This document shows positions 17,966 to 26,302 of a stretch of DNA of 64,000 nucleotides, piece by piece. The position numbers and the translations under genes are program-made. A model generated the notes under the pieces. It was given only the letters and a program-made list of their open reading frames with translations. It ran no database searches and was not told where the DNA came from. Source of the stretch: Clostridium sp. AF27-2AA (GTDB lineage: Bacteria > Bacillota > Clostridia > Lachnospirales > Lachnospiraceae). Location of the stretch: the NCBI RefSeq assembly GCF_003478505.1, contig NZ_QUFI01000017.1:1-64000 (forward strand), written 5' to 3'. How positions within the stretch are numbered: the stretch's first letter is position 1; the number at the start of each line of letters is the position of its first letter.

Positions 17966-18011
17966 CTAACAAAAATTTAGATTTTCTAAAACTTTGTTAG
18001 AAATAAAACAA
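17966..18011. promoter_or_regulatory. Inverted repeat and Rex-like box upstream of hydrogenase promoter
   Basis: CTAACAAA (17966-17973) and TTTGTTAG (17993-18000) form perfect 8-bp arms around a second inner repeat TTTAGA/TCTAAA, directly upstream of the -35 element. The overlapping TTGTTAGAAATAAAACAA (17994-18011) matches about 11 of 14 defined positions of a clostridial Rex operator as I recall it (TTGTTAA-N4-TTAACAA). Regulation by Rex is an inference only. Confidence 0.4.
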
Positions 18012-18059
18012 AGGAGGCTGCACTCAGAAAGAAACCTCTCTCTATGCAACCCCCTTTGT
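18001..18059 (-). terminator. Intrinsic terminator (minus strand) after cupin gene
   Basis: Arms 18008-18022 and 18045-18059 pair over all 15 positions on the minus-strand RNA (two G-U wobbles), with further pairing inside the loop, and are followed by TTTTATTT. On the plus strand the same arms have two mismatches, so the structure is tuned for the minus strand. A separate perfect 10-bp hairpin, AGAAGCATGG/CCATGCTTCT, lies between it and the cupin gene at 18079-18109. No coding sequence was seen in 17836-18144. Confidence 0.55.
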
Positions 18060-18144
18060 CTGGGTTCAAGTATACAATAGAAGCATGGTTTTATGCAAGC
18101 CATGCTTCTGAAAGTGAATGTTTTTCTCAAAAAACAATCATTTC

Positions 18145-18474
18145 TTAAAATACGACAACCAGCAGCATCTTAAACTGCTCCTGACCATACACAGCATGCG
18201 GATGCTTGGCCGGCATAACGATGGACTCGCCTTCATGCAGCTCGTAAGCTTTGCCGTCGATGGTGATGCGGCCGACGCCGTCCAGGCAGGTAACGAAGGC
18301 ATCACCGCCAGACTCGTGGGTGCTGATTTCCTCGTCCTTGTCGAAGGCGAAGAGGGTAACGCTTAACGCGTCATTCTGGGCAAGGGTCTTGCTGACTACC
18401 TGGCCTTTCTGGTAAGCAACTTCCTCTTTTAAGGTGAGAACCTCGGATTTGCTGATATTCTTAATAAAGCTCAT
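18145..18474 (-). CDS. Cupin domain protein
   Basis: Single-domain cupin of 109 residues. The two cupin motifs are recognisable but partial: STHESGGDAFVTCLDGVGRI (metal-type His and Glu region) and PAKHPHAVYG (His). Such small cupins bind a metal and a sugar or organic acid, acting as isomerases or as sensors; nothing here fixes the role. GGAGG lies 7 bases before ATG 18474. It follows the LacI-kinase fusion gene by about 80 bases on the same strand with no terminator between, so it is probably co-transcribed and belongs to the riboside locus. Confidence 0.85.
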   Translation of the reverse strand: MSFIKNISKSEVLTLKEEVAYQKGQVVSKTLAQNDALSVTLFAFDKDEEISTHESGGDAFVTCLDGVGRITIDGKAYELHEGESIVMPAKHPHAVYGQEQFKMLLVVVF

Positions 18475-18553
18475 GATGGAACCTCCTTGGTGTTTAAAAT
18501 CTGCTTTTATTATAAACAGAAATGGAAAGAAAATCCGTTGTCTGGACAACAAT

Positions 18554-20443
18554 TCAGTTTTTTAACAGCTTCGGATCCATCCGGCGGATGTAGGGCTCCA
18601 GGGTAAAGCGGTCTACCAGCGCGGTGGTGGTTCCCTGGCGGGTGGTACTGAGTCCAGCCGCGTATGTGGCAATTTTAGCTGCGGAGATCAGGTCATAGTC
18701 ATACAGCAGGTAGGAAACCAGGGTGGCAATGAAGGCGTCACCGGCTCCGGAGCTGTCAACAGAAATCACATCAATAGCCGGAAGGGAACAGGAAAAATCA
18801 TCGGTGCAAATGTAGCAGCCTTTGGCACCCTGAGTGACAATGACGATCTGAATGCCTTGGGAGAGAAGGTATCTGGCTTTCTCTTCCATGGATTCTTTGC
18901 CCGGGCAGATTTCATTTAACTCCTCCAGGTTCGGAACGATGATGTCGGTCAGCTTCAGGAGTCTGGTGGGAAGAAATGAGCAGGCACTGGGCTTGAGTAC
19001 TGTGGTGACACCATGCTTTCTGGCCAGTTCCGCAGCCTTCATGATGGCATCCAGCGGAATCTCTGTCTGGATCATGCAGTAGCTGGCATTGGTAAAGAGC
19101 CGTTCGCTGTTTGCGATATCTTCCGCTGTGGTGGAGTTATTGGCACCGGACATGATGGAAATCATGGAATCACCGTCTTCCTGTACAAAAATGTAGGCCT
19201 GTCCGGTTTTCTGTCCCTTGCTGCGCCGGATTCCAAAGGTGTCAACCTGATAGCCTTTGGCATATTCGTATAAGAGATCCGCATCCGCATCATCCCCAAC
19301 GCATCCGATGGCACAGACATTGTGACCGAGCTTGGCGGCTCCGATGGCTTCATTGATACATTTTCCGCCAGGATGAACAGCGGATGTGGGCGCGGTTACG
19401 GTTTTGCCGGTGTGGGGCAGTTCCTTGAAATTCATGTAGTTATCGATATTGATACTGCCAAGGGAAATGATTTTCTTCAGCCTGGAGTTGTATGGGATAT
19501 CGATGGATAACGTGTTGGCCAGCTCCAGCGGAAAATCCGGTGAGAGGGTTCCATCCTTTTTCTCAATGGTCTGGATCAGGCGGAGGGTCAGGTAGCGGCT
19601 GAATTCAAAATGCGGGATGGTCAGCGTAGAAATCGGCGGGTAATCCTGGATCAGGCGCTCTGTGTCTTTCAGGGAAACCAGGGAAAGATCATAAGGGATG
19701 GAATAGTGCAGGGTGCTGACGGCCTGAAACAGCCGCACGGCCGTTGCGTAATGGGAGACAACAATGCCGCTGAACAGATGGTTGGCCATTTTGCTGATGG
19801 GAAGTCCGTCTTCAATGGAAAAAACAAACTGGTCTTTCAGGGAAATATTGTGCTCCAGCAGGCACTGACGGTAGCCCTGGAAAAATCCGGAGGTTCGGTT
19901 TCCCTTGCTGAGCAGGCAGGCAATCTCTGTGTGTCTGGCCTGGATCAGCGCTTCCGTTGCCAGGTATCCCATTTTCTGGTAGTCCAGATTTATGGCATCC
20001 GGTGTGTCTGCGTTTGTCAGGAAAAAAGGAATGCCGGCCCGCCGGATGTATTCGGCGGCCTCCAGGCTTTCCGGTGATACCGGCTCCCACAGGATGCCAT
20101 CTACATGCAGATTGATCAGGGCCATGATATTTTTCACTTCCTGTTCCGGGGAAAGCGCGCTTTCATGAAAAATAACCGAGTATCCCTCCTCGCGCGCCGC
20201 ACCCAGAATACCGCTGGTGGAAAGGGTATATTCCGAGGTGTTCCGGAAGATCACGCCGATGCACAGGCTTTTGACAGAAGCAGAGGTGATGACGGACGCG
20301 TAGGGCTTGTAGTGATATTCCTTTGCAATCTTCAGAACATGTTCCCGGGTTTCCGCACTGATGCTGCTGTCTTTGTTGTTCATGATCTTGGAAACAGTGG
20401 AAGCGGAAACACCAGCAAGCTTTGCAATTTCGTTAATTGTCAT
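18554..20443 (-). CDS. LacI-type repressor fused to PfkB/ribokinase-type sugar kinase
   Basis: A 629-residue fusion. Residues 2-48 are a canonical LacI HTH (INEIAKLAGVSASTVSKIMN) with hinge; residues about 58-318 form the periplasmic-binding-like ligand domain (YSVIFHESAL, VDGILWEPVSPESLEAA); residues 324-629 are a complete PfkB kinase, opening KIISLGSINIDNYMNF and ending after VDSSGAGDAF, whose GAGD (566-569) holds the catalytic Asp. The ribokinase sugar motif GGKGxN is altered to GGKCIN at 359-364. RBS GAGG precedes ATG 20443. The gene is divergent from an ABC transporter, ribokinase and nucleoside hydrolase operon, so it probably represses that operon and phosphorylates or senses a pentose released from ribosides. 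Kinase activity is unproven. Confidence 0.93.
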   Translation of the reverse strand: MTINEIAKLAGVSASTVSKIMNNKDSSISAETREHVLKIAKEYHYKPYASVITSASVKSLCIGVIFRNTSEYTLSTSGILGAAREEGYSVIFHESALSPEQEVKNIMALINLHVDGILWEPVSPESLEAAEYIRRAGIPFFLTNADTPDAINLDYQKMGYLATEALIQARHTEIACLLSKGNRTSGFFQGYRQCLLEHNISLKDQFVFSIEDGLPISKMANHLFSGIVVSHYATAVRLFQAVSTLHYSIPYDLSLVSLKDTERLIQDYPPISTLTIPHFEFSRYLTLRLIQTIEKKDGTLSPDFPLELANTLSIDIPYNSRLKKIISLGSINIDNYMNFKELPHTGKTVTAPTSAVHPGGKCINEAIGAAKLGHNVCAIGCVGDDADADLLYEYAKGYQVDTFGIRRSKGQKTGQAYIFVQEDGDSMISIMSGANNSTTAEDIANSERLFTNASYCMIQTEIPLDAIMKAAELARKHGVTTVLKPSACSFLPTRLLKLTDIIVPNLEELNEICPGKESMEEKARYLLSQGIQIVIVTQGAKGCYICTDDFSCSLPAIDVISVDSSGAGDAFIATLVSYLLYDYDLISAAKIATYAAGLSTTRQGTTTALVDRFTLEPYIRRMDPKLLKN

Positions 20444-20486
20444 AATGAAAAATACCTCAAAATTCTAAAAAGTAAAAGATTGTGAA

Positions 20487-20518
20487 TTTATTGTACAATA
20501 AAACCGGGAAAAAGCAAA
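20487..20518 (-). promoter_or_regulatory. Promoter of LacI-kinase gene with overlapping palindrome
   Basis: On the minus strand TACAAT (20495-20490) is a good -10, with TTGCTT 16 bases upstream (20517-20512). A perfect 16-bp palindrome TTTATTGTACAATAAA (20487-20502) covers the -10 and is a possible autoregulatory site. Confidence 0.5.
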
Positions 20519-20546
20519 GAAAATTATAGGTTTTGAATAAATGATA

Positions 20547-20575
20547 TTGACACGAAAAAGAAGATGTGGTATGTT
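20547..20575 (+). promoter_or_regulatory. Promoter of riboside transport operon
   Basis: Consensus -35 TTGACA (20547-20552), 17-base spacer, -10 TATGTT (20570-20575). Transcription would start near 20582, inside or next to the LacI-type operator. Confidence 0.75.
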
Positions 20576-20583
20576 ATGGATAA

Positions 20584-20598
20584 CGAAAACGATTTCCG
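20584..20598. promoter_or_regulatory. Candidate LacI-family operator
   Basis: CGAAAACGATTTCCG has the central CG and GAAA...TTTC arms (20585-20596) typical of LacI/RbsR/PurR family operators. It sits just downstream of the -10 element, where a bound repressor would block transcription. The adjacent LacI-kinase fusion is the obvious candidate protein. Confidence 0.65.
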
Positions 20599-20734
20599 AA
20601 ACAATTTTCCTGTCAGATAGCACTAACAAAATGACCGAAGAAAAATAAGGACTGTGAAAAGTGGATATAAATGGACCGCAAACCATTTAAAATTTTTCAG
20701 TGAAGTCGTGCAAACGAAAGGAGAGGGAACTATT

Positions 20735-22321
20735 ATGATGAAAAAAACAGTGTCATTGCTTATGGCGGCAACGCTTGCAGTAGGTATGCTTGCAGGCTGC
20801 GGCGGACAGAAGAGCGCAGAGACTTCTGCCAGTGCGGCAGGAGCTTCCGAACCGGCAGCCGTTGAGGAACCGGAAAAGAACGAAAGCACAAACTACAAAA
20901 AAGAAATCCGTATCGGTACGCTGGCTGACCTGACTGTGAAAAACCGCTATGCAGGCACCGCAACCGTGACCACACAGACCTGTAACTCTACTTTTAATGG
21001 CCTGGTAAGCGTCGGAACAGATGGGGAAGCTGCTCCGGAGCTGGCTACAGAGTGGAGCAGCAACGACGATTCCACGGAATGGACCTTTAAGCTTCGTGAG
21101 GGCGTTAAGTTCCATGACGGCAGCGACTTCACCGCAGAGGATGTCAAGTTCACCTGGGAATACGCATCCACCACAGAGAATGACGGCATCACACAGCCGA
21201 TCACCGGTGTCAGCATGGTAGACGAGGTCGTAGTAGACGATCCGTACACCGTAACCTTCAAGCTGAACACAAGCTCTGCTGACTGGCTGTACTACGCAGC
21301 ACAGGATATCATCTGCAAGAACGCCATTGAGACCAAGGGCTTTGAAGAGGGCAGCGCCATCGGTACCGGCCCATACTACTTTGACAATCTGGAATCCGGT
21401 GTTTCATGGACCATCCGCCGTTTTGAAGATTACTGGGGTGAGAAACCAGTGACCGAGGCTATCACCTTCGTAGTTATCACAGACGCAAGCGCAAGAGCAC
21501 TGGCACTTCAGTCCGGTGACATTGACGCAATGTACGACGGCAACCCGTCTGATATCGTAAACATGATGAACGACGGCAATTACAACGTATACAAGGCAGA
21601 CAACATTCAGGTTGTATATGCCGGCTTCAACGCTCTGACCGAGAACGGCTCCAATAAGATCGTCCGTCAGGCAGTAGCTATGGCAGTAAACCGTGACGAT
21701 ATTGTAAACGCATGCTATGAGAACGGAAACTGCGGCGTGGCAGCAGAAAACTTCATCAGTACCGTAGCAGCGGGCTATGCACCGGTAGAGGCTTACCAGT
21801 ATGATCCGGAAGGCGCAAAGAAACTCTTGGAAGACAACGGACTTTCCGGTCTTACCTTAAAGCTTTACACCTTCGCAAAATACATCCCGGTAGCAGAGGT
21901 TATGCAGGCAAACCTGGCACAGGCCGGCATCAACCTGGAGATTACCGAGTATGCACAGACCGGCTTCACCAAGGCTATCAAAGAGGATAACAAATACGAT
22001 CTGGCAATCAACTGTACTTCCCAGTACGGCGGCATCATGACCGTTATGGTTGAGTACCTGATGACCAACGCAGCAAGATCCTTCATGAACTACTCCAACC
22101 CGGAGTTTGATGCAAAGCTGACTGACGCATTAGCAAGCCCGAACTACGAAGAAATGCTTACAAAGTATGCAGACCTTCAGCAGTATGTTGCAGAAGAAGT
22201 ACCGGGCGTGCCGATCTGCATGGCGAACCTGTTCTGCATCGGAACCAAGAACTTCTACGGTGTAAACCTGAACGCTCAGGCAGTCGATGTAGATTTCACC
22301 AACTGCTATGTAATCGAATAA
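20735..22321 (+). CDS. ABC transporter substrate-binding protein, family 5 (Dpp/Opp type)
   Basis: Lipid-anchored solute-binding protein of 528 residues. The signal peptide (MMKKTVSLLMAATLAVGMLAG then Cys) is followed by an acidic/Ala linker. Family-5 features include LATEWSSNDDSTEWTFKLRE, GVKFHDGSDFTAEDVKFTWE and IGTGPYYFDNL. These proteins bind peptides, nickel, sugars or other solutes. The operon also encodes a ribokinase and a nucleoside hydrolase and is governed by a LacI-kinase fusion, so I infer that it binds a riboside or pentose-containing compound rather than a peptide. AAGGAG precedes ATG 20735. A stable hairpin follows its stop codon and may keep its mRNA more abundant than the permease part. 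Confidence 0.9.
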   Translation: MMKKTVSLLMAATLAVGMLAGCGGQKSAETSASAAGASEPAAVEEPEKNESTNYKKEIRIGTLADLTVKNRYAGTATVTTQTCNSTFNGLVSVGTDGEAAPELATEWSSNDDSTEWTFKLREGVKFHDGSDFTAEDVKFTWEYASTTENDGITQPITGVSMVDEVVVDDPYTVTFKLNTSSADWLYYAAQDIICKNAIETKGFEEGSAIGTGPYYFDNLESGVSWTIRRFEDYWGEKPVTEAITFVVITDASARALALQSGDIDAMYDGNPSDIVNMMNDGNYNVYKADNIQVVYAGFNALTENGSNKIVRQAVAMAVNRDDIVNACYENGNCGVAAENFISTVAAGYAPVEAYQYDPEGAKKLLEDNGLSGLTLKLYTFAKYIPVAEVMQANLAQAGINLEITEYAQTGFTKAIKEDNKYDLAINCTSQYGGIMTVMVEYLMTNAARSFMNYSNPEFDAKLTDALASPNYEEMLTKYADLQQYVAEEVPGVPICMANLFCIGTKNFYGVNLNAQAVDVDFTNCYVIE

Positions 22322-22347
22322 CGAAGACACATTTGACAGAATGAATA

Positions 22348-22383
22348 ACAGGGCTGTCGCTGGAATCACAGCGGTGGCCCTGT
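22348..22383 (+). promoter_or_regulatory. mRNA hairpin between binding-protein and permease genes
   Basis: ACAGGGCTGTCGCTG (22348-22362) and CAGCGGTGGCCCTGT (22369-22383) pair along all 15 positions in RNA, using G-U wobbles, with a 6-base loop. No T-run follows, so it is more likely a 3' stabilising or attenuating hairpin than a full terminator. Confidence 0.6.
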
Positions 22384-22402
22384 GCTATAAGAGGAGCTGA
22401 CT

Positions 22403-23335
22403 ATGTTAAAATATGTTTTAAAACGTATTGTGATGATTATTCCTGTAGTTCTGGCGGTTTCATTCATTGTATTTTTCATCATGGATTTTGTCCCGTCAGA
22501 CCCGGCGGTTACGGTGCTTGGAGACGGTGCTACAGAACAGCAGATTGAGTATTACCGTGAAACCCATGGCTTAAACGATCCGCTTCCGGTCCGCTATGTC
22601 CGTTACATGGCCGGAATCGCGAAAGGTGATCTTGGCACCAGCTACGCCCAGAACCGTCCGGTATGGGATATCTTCTTTGAAAAATTCCCAAATACCTTTA
22701 AGCTGGCCATCGCGTCGGTTATCGTTACAGTACTCTTGTCCATTCCGCTTGGTATTCTGGCGGCGGTAAAGAACAATACCTGGATCGATACCATATGTTC
22801 GACACTGTCCTTTGTGGGACTGGCCATGCCGAACTTCTGGCTTGGCCTGCTGCTCATCATCCTGTTTTCCGTAAACCTGCACTGGCTGCCTTCCACCGGA
22901 GCGGTCGGATTTAAGAGCCTGATCCTTCCGGCCATTACCTGCGGTACCGGCAACATGGCGGCGCTGACCCGTATCACCCGTTCCTCCATGCTGGATGTAC
23001 TTCGCCAGGACTACCTGAGAACGGCCCGGGCCAAAGGCCAGAGTGAGGGAATGATCATTACCCATCACGCGTTCAAGAATGCCCAGATCCCGGTGGTAAC
23101 CCAGGTCGGCATCCAGATGTCTACCCTGCTTGGCGGAGCAGTCCTTACTGAGAGAGTATTCGCATGGCCGGGCGTGGGAGCGTTCCTGGTAGACTCCATT
23201 CAGAAGAGTGACTTTGAGGTGGTAACCGGTTTCGTTATCATGCTGGCTATTTTTGTATCCATTATCCTGCTGATCGTTGATGTAGTTTACGCATTTCTGG
23301 ATCCCAGAATCAAAGCGCAGTATTCTAAAGGTTGA
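22403..23335 (+). CDS. ABC transporter permease (DppB family)
   Basis: Membrane permease of 310 residues, six predicted helices. The N-terminus KYVLKRIVMIIPVVLAVSFI and VPSDPAVTVLG, then YRETHGLNDPLPVRYVRYM, are typical of DppB/OppB proteins. The cytoplasmic coupling loop is DYLRTARAKGQSEGMIITHH, the EAA motif that contacts the ATPases. GAGGAG lies upstream of ATG 22403. It pairs with the DppC-like permease that follows after a few bases. Confidence 0.93.
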   Translation: MLKYVLKRIVMIIPVVLAVSFIVFFIMDFVPSDPAVTVLGDGATEQQIEYYRETHGLNDPLPVRYVRYMAGIAKGDLGTSYAQNRPVWDIFFEKFPNTFKLAIASVIVTVLLSIPLGILAAVKNNTWIDTICSTLSFVGLAMPNFWLGLLLIILFSVNLHWLPSTGAVGFKSLILPAITCGTGNMAALTRITRSSMLDVLRQDYLRTARAKGQSEGMIITHHAFKNAQIPVVTQVGIQMSTLLGGAVLTERVFAWPGVGAFLVDSIQKSDFEVVTGFVIMLAIFVSIILLIVDVVYAFLDPRIKAQYSKG

Positions 23336-23343
23336 GGTGGCTT

Positions 23344-24222
23344 ATGAGCAGTTCAAAAGAAAAATCAAGTGTAAAACAGAACCGGATGCTGGAGGTGTGG
23401 AAGCAGTTCAGACGCAACAGGGGTGCGATGATTGGCCTGGTTGTGCTGATCTTCCTGATCCTGATTGCGGTTTTTGCAGATGTAATATGGGATTATGATA
23501 CGGATATCACTGCCATGCAGGTCGGTGACCGGTTATTGAAGCCGTGTCTGGCTCATCCGTTTGGAACCGATAACTATGGCCGGGATATGCTGGCGAGAAT
23601 CGGATACGGAACCAGATATTCCCTGGCTATTGGTTTTGCCTCTGTATTTATGGGAAGTGCGGTAGGTGTTCCTCTGGGGGCATTAGCCGGTTATATCGGC
23701 GGAAAATTCGATACCATTCTGATGAGATTTATTGATACCTTTACCATCATTCCAAGCCTTCTGATGACCATCATCCTGGTATCGGTACTCGGAACCAACC
23801 TGTTCAACCTGATGCTGGCTCTCTCCATCAGTACGATGCCGGTCATGACACGTATTACCAGAGCTTCTGTTATGGTAACCAGGAATAACGACTATGTGGA
23901 ATCAGCCCGTGCGATCGGTGCACCTGTCCATGTCATTCTGCTACAGCATGTTCTGCCGAACTGTTTCTCTCCGATTCTGGTGCAGGCCACGCTGAGAGTG
24001 GGAACCTCCATTATCTCCGCAGCAGGACTCAGCTACATTGGACTGGGCGTGCCGCTTCCGACTCCGGAGTGGGGCGCACTGTTAAGCGCATCCAAGTCAT
24101 TCATCATCAATGCGCAGCATATGTGCCTGTTTCCGGGTCTGGCAATTATGATCACAGTTATGGTAATTAACCTGGTAGGCGACGGTCTGAGAGATGCACT
24201 GGACCCGAAATTGAAACGATAA
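23344..24222 (+). CDS. ABC transporter permease (DppC family)
   Basis: Second permease, 292 residues, with an N-terminal cytoplasmic segment and the first helix at about residues 30-50 (GLVVLIFLILIAVFADVIW). DppC landmarks are HPFGTDNYGRDMLARIGYG and the EAA loop DYVESARAIGAPVHVILLQH. I start at ATG 23344, with GAGGTGG just upstream, rather than at an in-frame codon at 23332 that overlaps the previous stop. Confidence 0.93.
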   Translation: MSSSKEKSSVKQNRMLEVWKQFRRNRGAMIGLVVLIFLILIAVFADVIWDYDTDITAMQVGDRLLKPCLAHPFGTDNYGRDMLARIGYGTRYSLAIGFASVFMGSAVGVPLGALAGYIGGKFDTILMRFIDTFTIIPSLLMTIILVSVLGTNLFNLMLALSISTMPVMTRITRASVMVTRNNDYVESARAIGAPVHVILLQHVLPNCFSPILVQATLRVGTSIISAAGLSYIGLGVPLPTPEWGALLSASKSFIINAQHMCLFPGLAIMITVMVINLVGDGLRDALDPKLKR

Positions 24223-24237
24223 GGCGGGGTGAAAAGA

Positions 24238-25281
24238 ATGTTTGGCAGAAAGAGAAAAGGCGATAGCGGACTCGACAAAATACGTGAAACTACAGATCTG
24301 GCGGTTGACGTGGAGAATCTGGTTGTAAAATATGTTACCTCCGAAGAGACTGTGGAGGCGGTCAACTCCATTGATCTGAAACTGAAACGAAAAAGAACCC
24401 TGGGACTGGTAGGTGAGACCGGCGCCGGCAAAACGACAGCCATGCTGGCTCTGATGAATATGGTTCCCTCCCCTCCTGGCGTGATCACAGAGGGCTCCAT
24501 CAAAGTAAACGGACTGGATATGCGTAAGCTTACTCCGGCACAGCTTCAGGCCGTGCGCGGAAGTGAGATCGCCATGATCTTCCAGGATCCCATGACTTCC
24601 TTAAATCCAGTTCTTACCGTAGGCGACCAGATTGCGGAAAGTATCTCTCTCCACCGCAATCTTTCCAAGGTCGAGGTAAAGCAGGAGGTAGGAAAGCTGC
24701 TTGCGAAGGTAGGCATTGACCCAAGACGGGCATCGGAGTATCCGCATCAGTTTTCCGGCGGTATGCGCCAGAGAGTAGACATTGCGATTGCTCTGGCCTG
24801 CAACCCGACTGTGCTGATTGCTGATGAGCCGACTTCCGCACTGGATGTTACCATTCAGGCCCAGATCCTGCAGATGATGCGCCAGTTAAAGGAAGAAAAC
24901 GATACCTCCATGATCCTGATCACCCATGACCTTGGCGTTGTGGCAGAGATGTGCGATGATGTGGCAGTTATGTATGCCGGACATATTGTGGAATACGGTA
25001 CGCTGGAAGAGGTATTCAACCATACAAAGCATCCGTATACAGAGGGCTTGTTTGTATCATTGCCGAATATTCACAAACGTGTGGAAAAGCTGCATCCGAT
25101 CCAGGGCCTGATGCCGGATCCGTCCAATCTGCCGAAGGGCTGCGCGTTTGCGGAACGGTGTCCATACGCGACAGACGCGTGCTGGGAAAAAGCGCCGGAA
25201 ACCTTTACGTTTTCCGAGACACACAGAGTTGCGTGCAGCGCATACAGAAATCCTGAGTTCAGAATTAGGAGGAACGGGTAA
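24238..25281 (+). CDS. ABC transporter ATP-binding protein (DppD family)
   Basis: ATPase of 347 residues. Walker A is [10 protein letters not shown], the signature is [20 protein letters not shown], Walker B is [12 protein letters not shown], and the H-loop is LITHDLGVV. The C-terminal oligopeptide/dipeptide domain contains [14 protein letters not shown], a Cys pattern that carries an Fe-S cluster in some Dpp/Opp ATPases. It energises the two permeases together with the next gene. ATG 24238 is preferred, with GGCGGGG upstream; a GTG at 24229 is in frame. The stop overlaps the next start (TAATG). Confidence 0.93.
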   Translation: MFGRKRKGDSGLDKIRETTDLAVDVENLVVKYVTSEETVEAVNSIDLKLKRKRTLGLVGETGAGKTTAMLALMNMVPSPPGVITEGSIKVNGLDMRKLTPAQLQAVRGSEIAMIFQDPMTSLNPVLTVGDQIAESISLHRNLSKVEVKQEVGKLLAKVGIDPRRASEYPHQFSGGMRQRVDIAIALACNPTVLIADEPTSALDVTIQAQILQMMRQLKEENDTSMILITHDLGVVAEMCDDVAVMYAGHIVEYGTLEEVFNHTKHPYTEGLFVSLPNIHKRVEKLHPIQGLMPDPSNLPKGCAFAERCPYATDACWEKAPETFTFSETHRVACSAYRNPEFRIRRNG

Positions 25282-26270
25282 TGGCAGATAATATTCTTGA
25301 AGTACGAAATCTGAAGAAATACTTTACAACCCACAAGGGAAACGTTCATGCGGTAGATAATGTCAGCTTTACCCTGGAACGGGGAAAAACACTGGGAATC
25401 GTGGGCGAGTCCGGCTGTGGAAAATCTACCACGGGCAGAACGATTTTACGGCTGATCGAGCCGACTTCCGGTGAGGTGTATTTTGAGGGAAAGGACATCA
25501 GTAAGCTCTCTAATAAAGAAATGACAAAGCTGCGTAAAGATATGCAGATCATTTTCCAGGATCCCTTCTCTTCCCTGGATCCCCGCATGACCGTCAGCCA
25601 GCTGATTGCAGAGCCTCTGAAGTATCATCCGATCCTGAAAGCAAAGAATAAAAAGGAACTTGAAAAAGAGACGGAAGAAACTGTTCTGGAGCTGATGCGG
25701 ACGGTAGGACTGGCCGAGCGTCTTTACAACGCATATCCTCATGAGCTGGACGGCGGACGCAGACAGAGAATCGGAATTGCGAGAGCCCTTGCGCTGCAGC
25801 CAAAGCTGATTGTATGCGATGAGCCGGTATCCGCGCTGGATGTGTCTATTCAGGCGCAGATCTTAAACCTGCTGCAGGATCTTCAGAAGGAGCGCGGACT
25901 GACCTATATTTTCATTACCCATAACCTGTCTGTAGTAAATCATATCGCGGACGAAATCGCGGTTATGTATCTGGGAAGTGTTGTGGAGAAAGCACCGGTG
26001 GAGGAGCTGTTCGAGAATCCGCTCCATCCCTACACGAAAGCGCTGCTGTCAGTTATTCCGATCCCGGAAATTCACGAGGTGAAAAAGGAACTGGCCATTC
26101 AGGGCGAGGTGGTATCCCCAATCAATCTTCCGGATGAATGCCGGTTTTATAAGAGATGTCCGGTCCGCTGCGATGCCTGCAGACAGGGAGTACCGGCACT
26201 GCGGGAGGTAAGTCCGGGTCATTTTGTAGCCTGTGCGAAATGTCAGCAGGCTCCTGCGGGACAGTGCTGA
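25281..26270 (+). CDS. ABC transporter ATP-binding protein (DppF family), variant signature motif
   Basis: Second ATPase, 329 residues. Walker A is GESGCGKSTTG, Walker B is LIVCDEPVSALD, and the H-loop is FITHNLSVV. The ABC signature reads YPHELDGGRRQRIGIARALA, so the usual Ser of LSGGQ is Asp and the Gln is Arg. The C-terminal RFYKRCPVRCDAC holds the Cys pattern of this family. It overlaps the previous gene by one base (TAATG). A heterodimer with the DppD-type subunit would combine one canonical and one altered signature. Confidence 0.92.
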   Translation: MADNILEVRNLKKYFTTHKGNVHAVDNVSFTLERGKTLGIVGESGCGKSTTGRTILRLIEPTSGEVYFEGKDISKLSNKEMTKLRKDMQIIFQDPFSSLDPRMTVSQLIAEPLKYHPILKAKNKKELEKETEETVLELMRTVGLAERLYNAYPHELDGGRRQRIGIARALALQPKLIVCDEPVSALDVSIQAQILNLLQDLQKERGLTYIFITHNLSVVNHIADEIAVMYLGSVVEKAPVEELFENPLHPYTKALLSVIPIPEIHEVKKELAIQGEVVSPINLPDECRFYKRCPVRCDACRQGVPALREVSPGHFVACAKCQQAPAGQC

Positions 26271-26302
26271 AAACAGAATCGTATGAGGCAGGAGGTAGAT
26301 GC

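Noticed and set aside
18001..18110. T-box or riboswitch upstream of the hydrogenase operon
   Set aside because: The stronger hairpin pairs perfectly only on the minus strand, ends in T-rich sequence after the cupin gene, and lies upstream of the hydrogenase promoter rather than in its leader.
20735..26270. Ordinary dipeptide transporter
   Set aside because: Possible by family, but the operon partners (ribokinase, nucleoside hydrolase, LacI-kinase regulator) make a riboside substrate more likely; kept as inference only.
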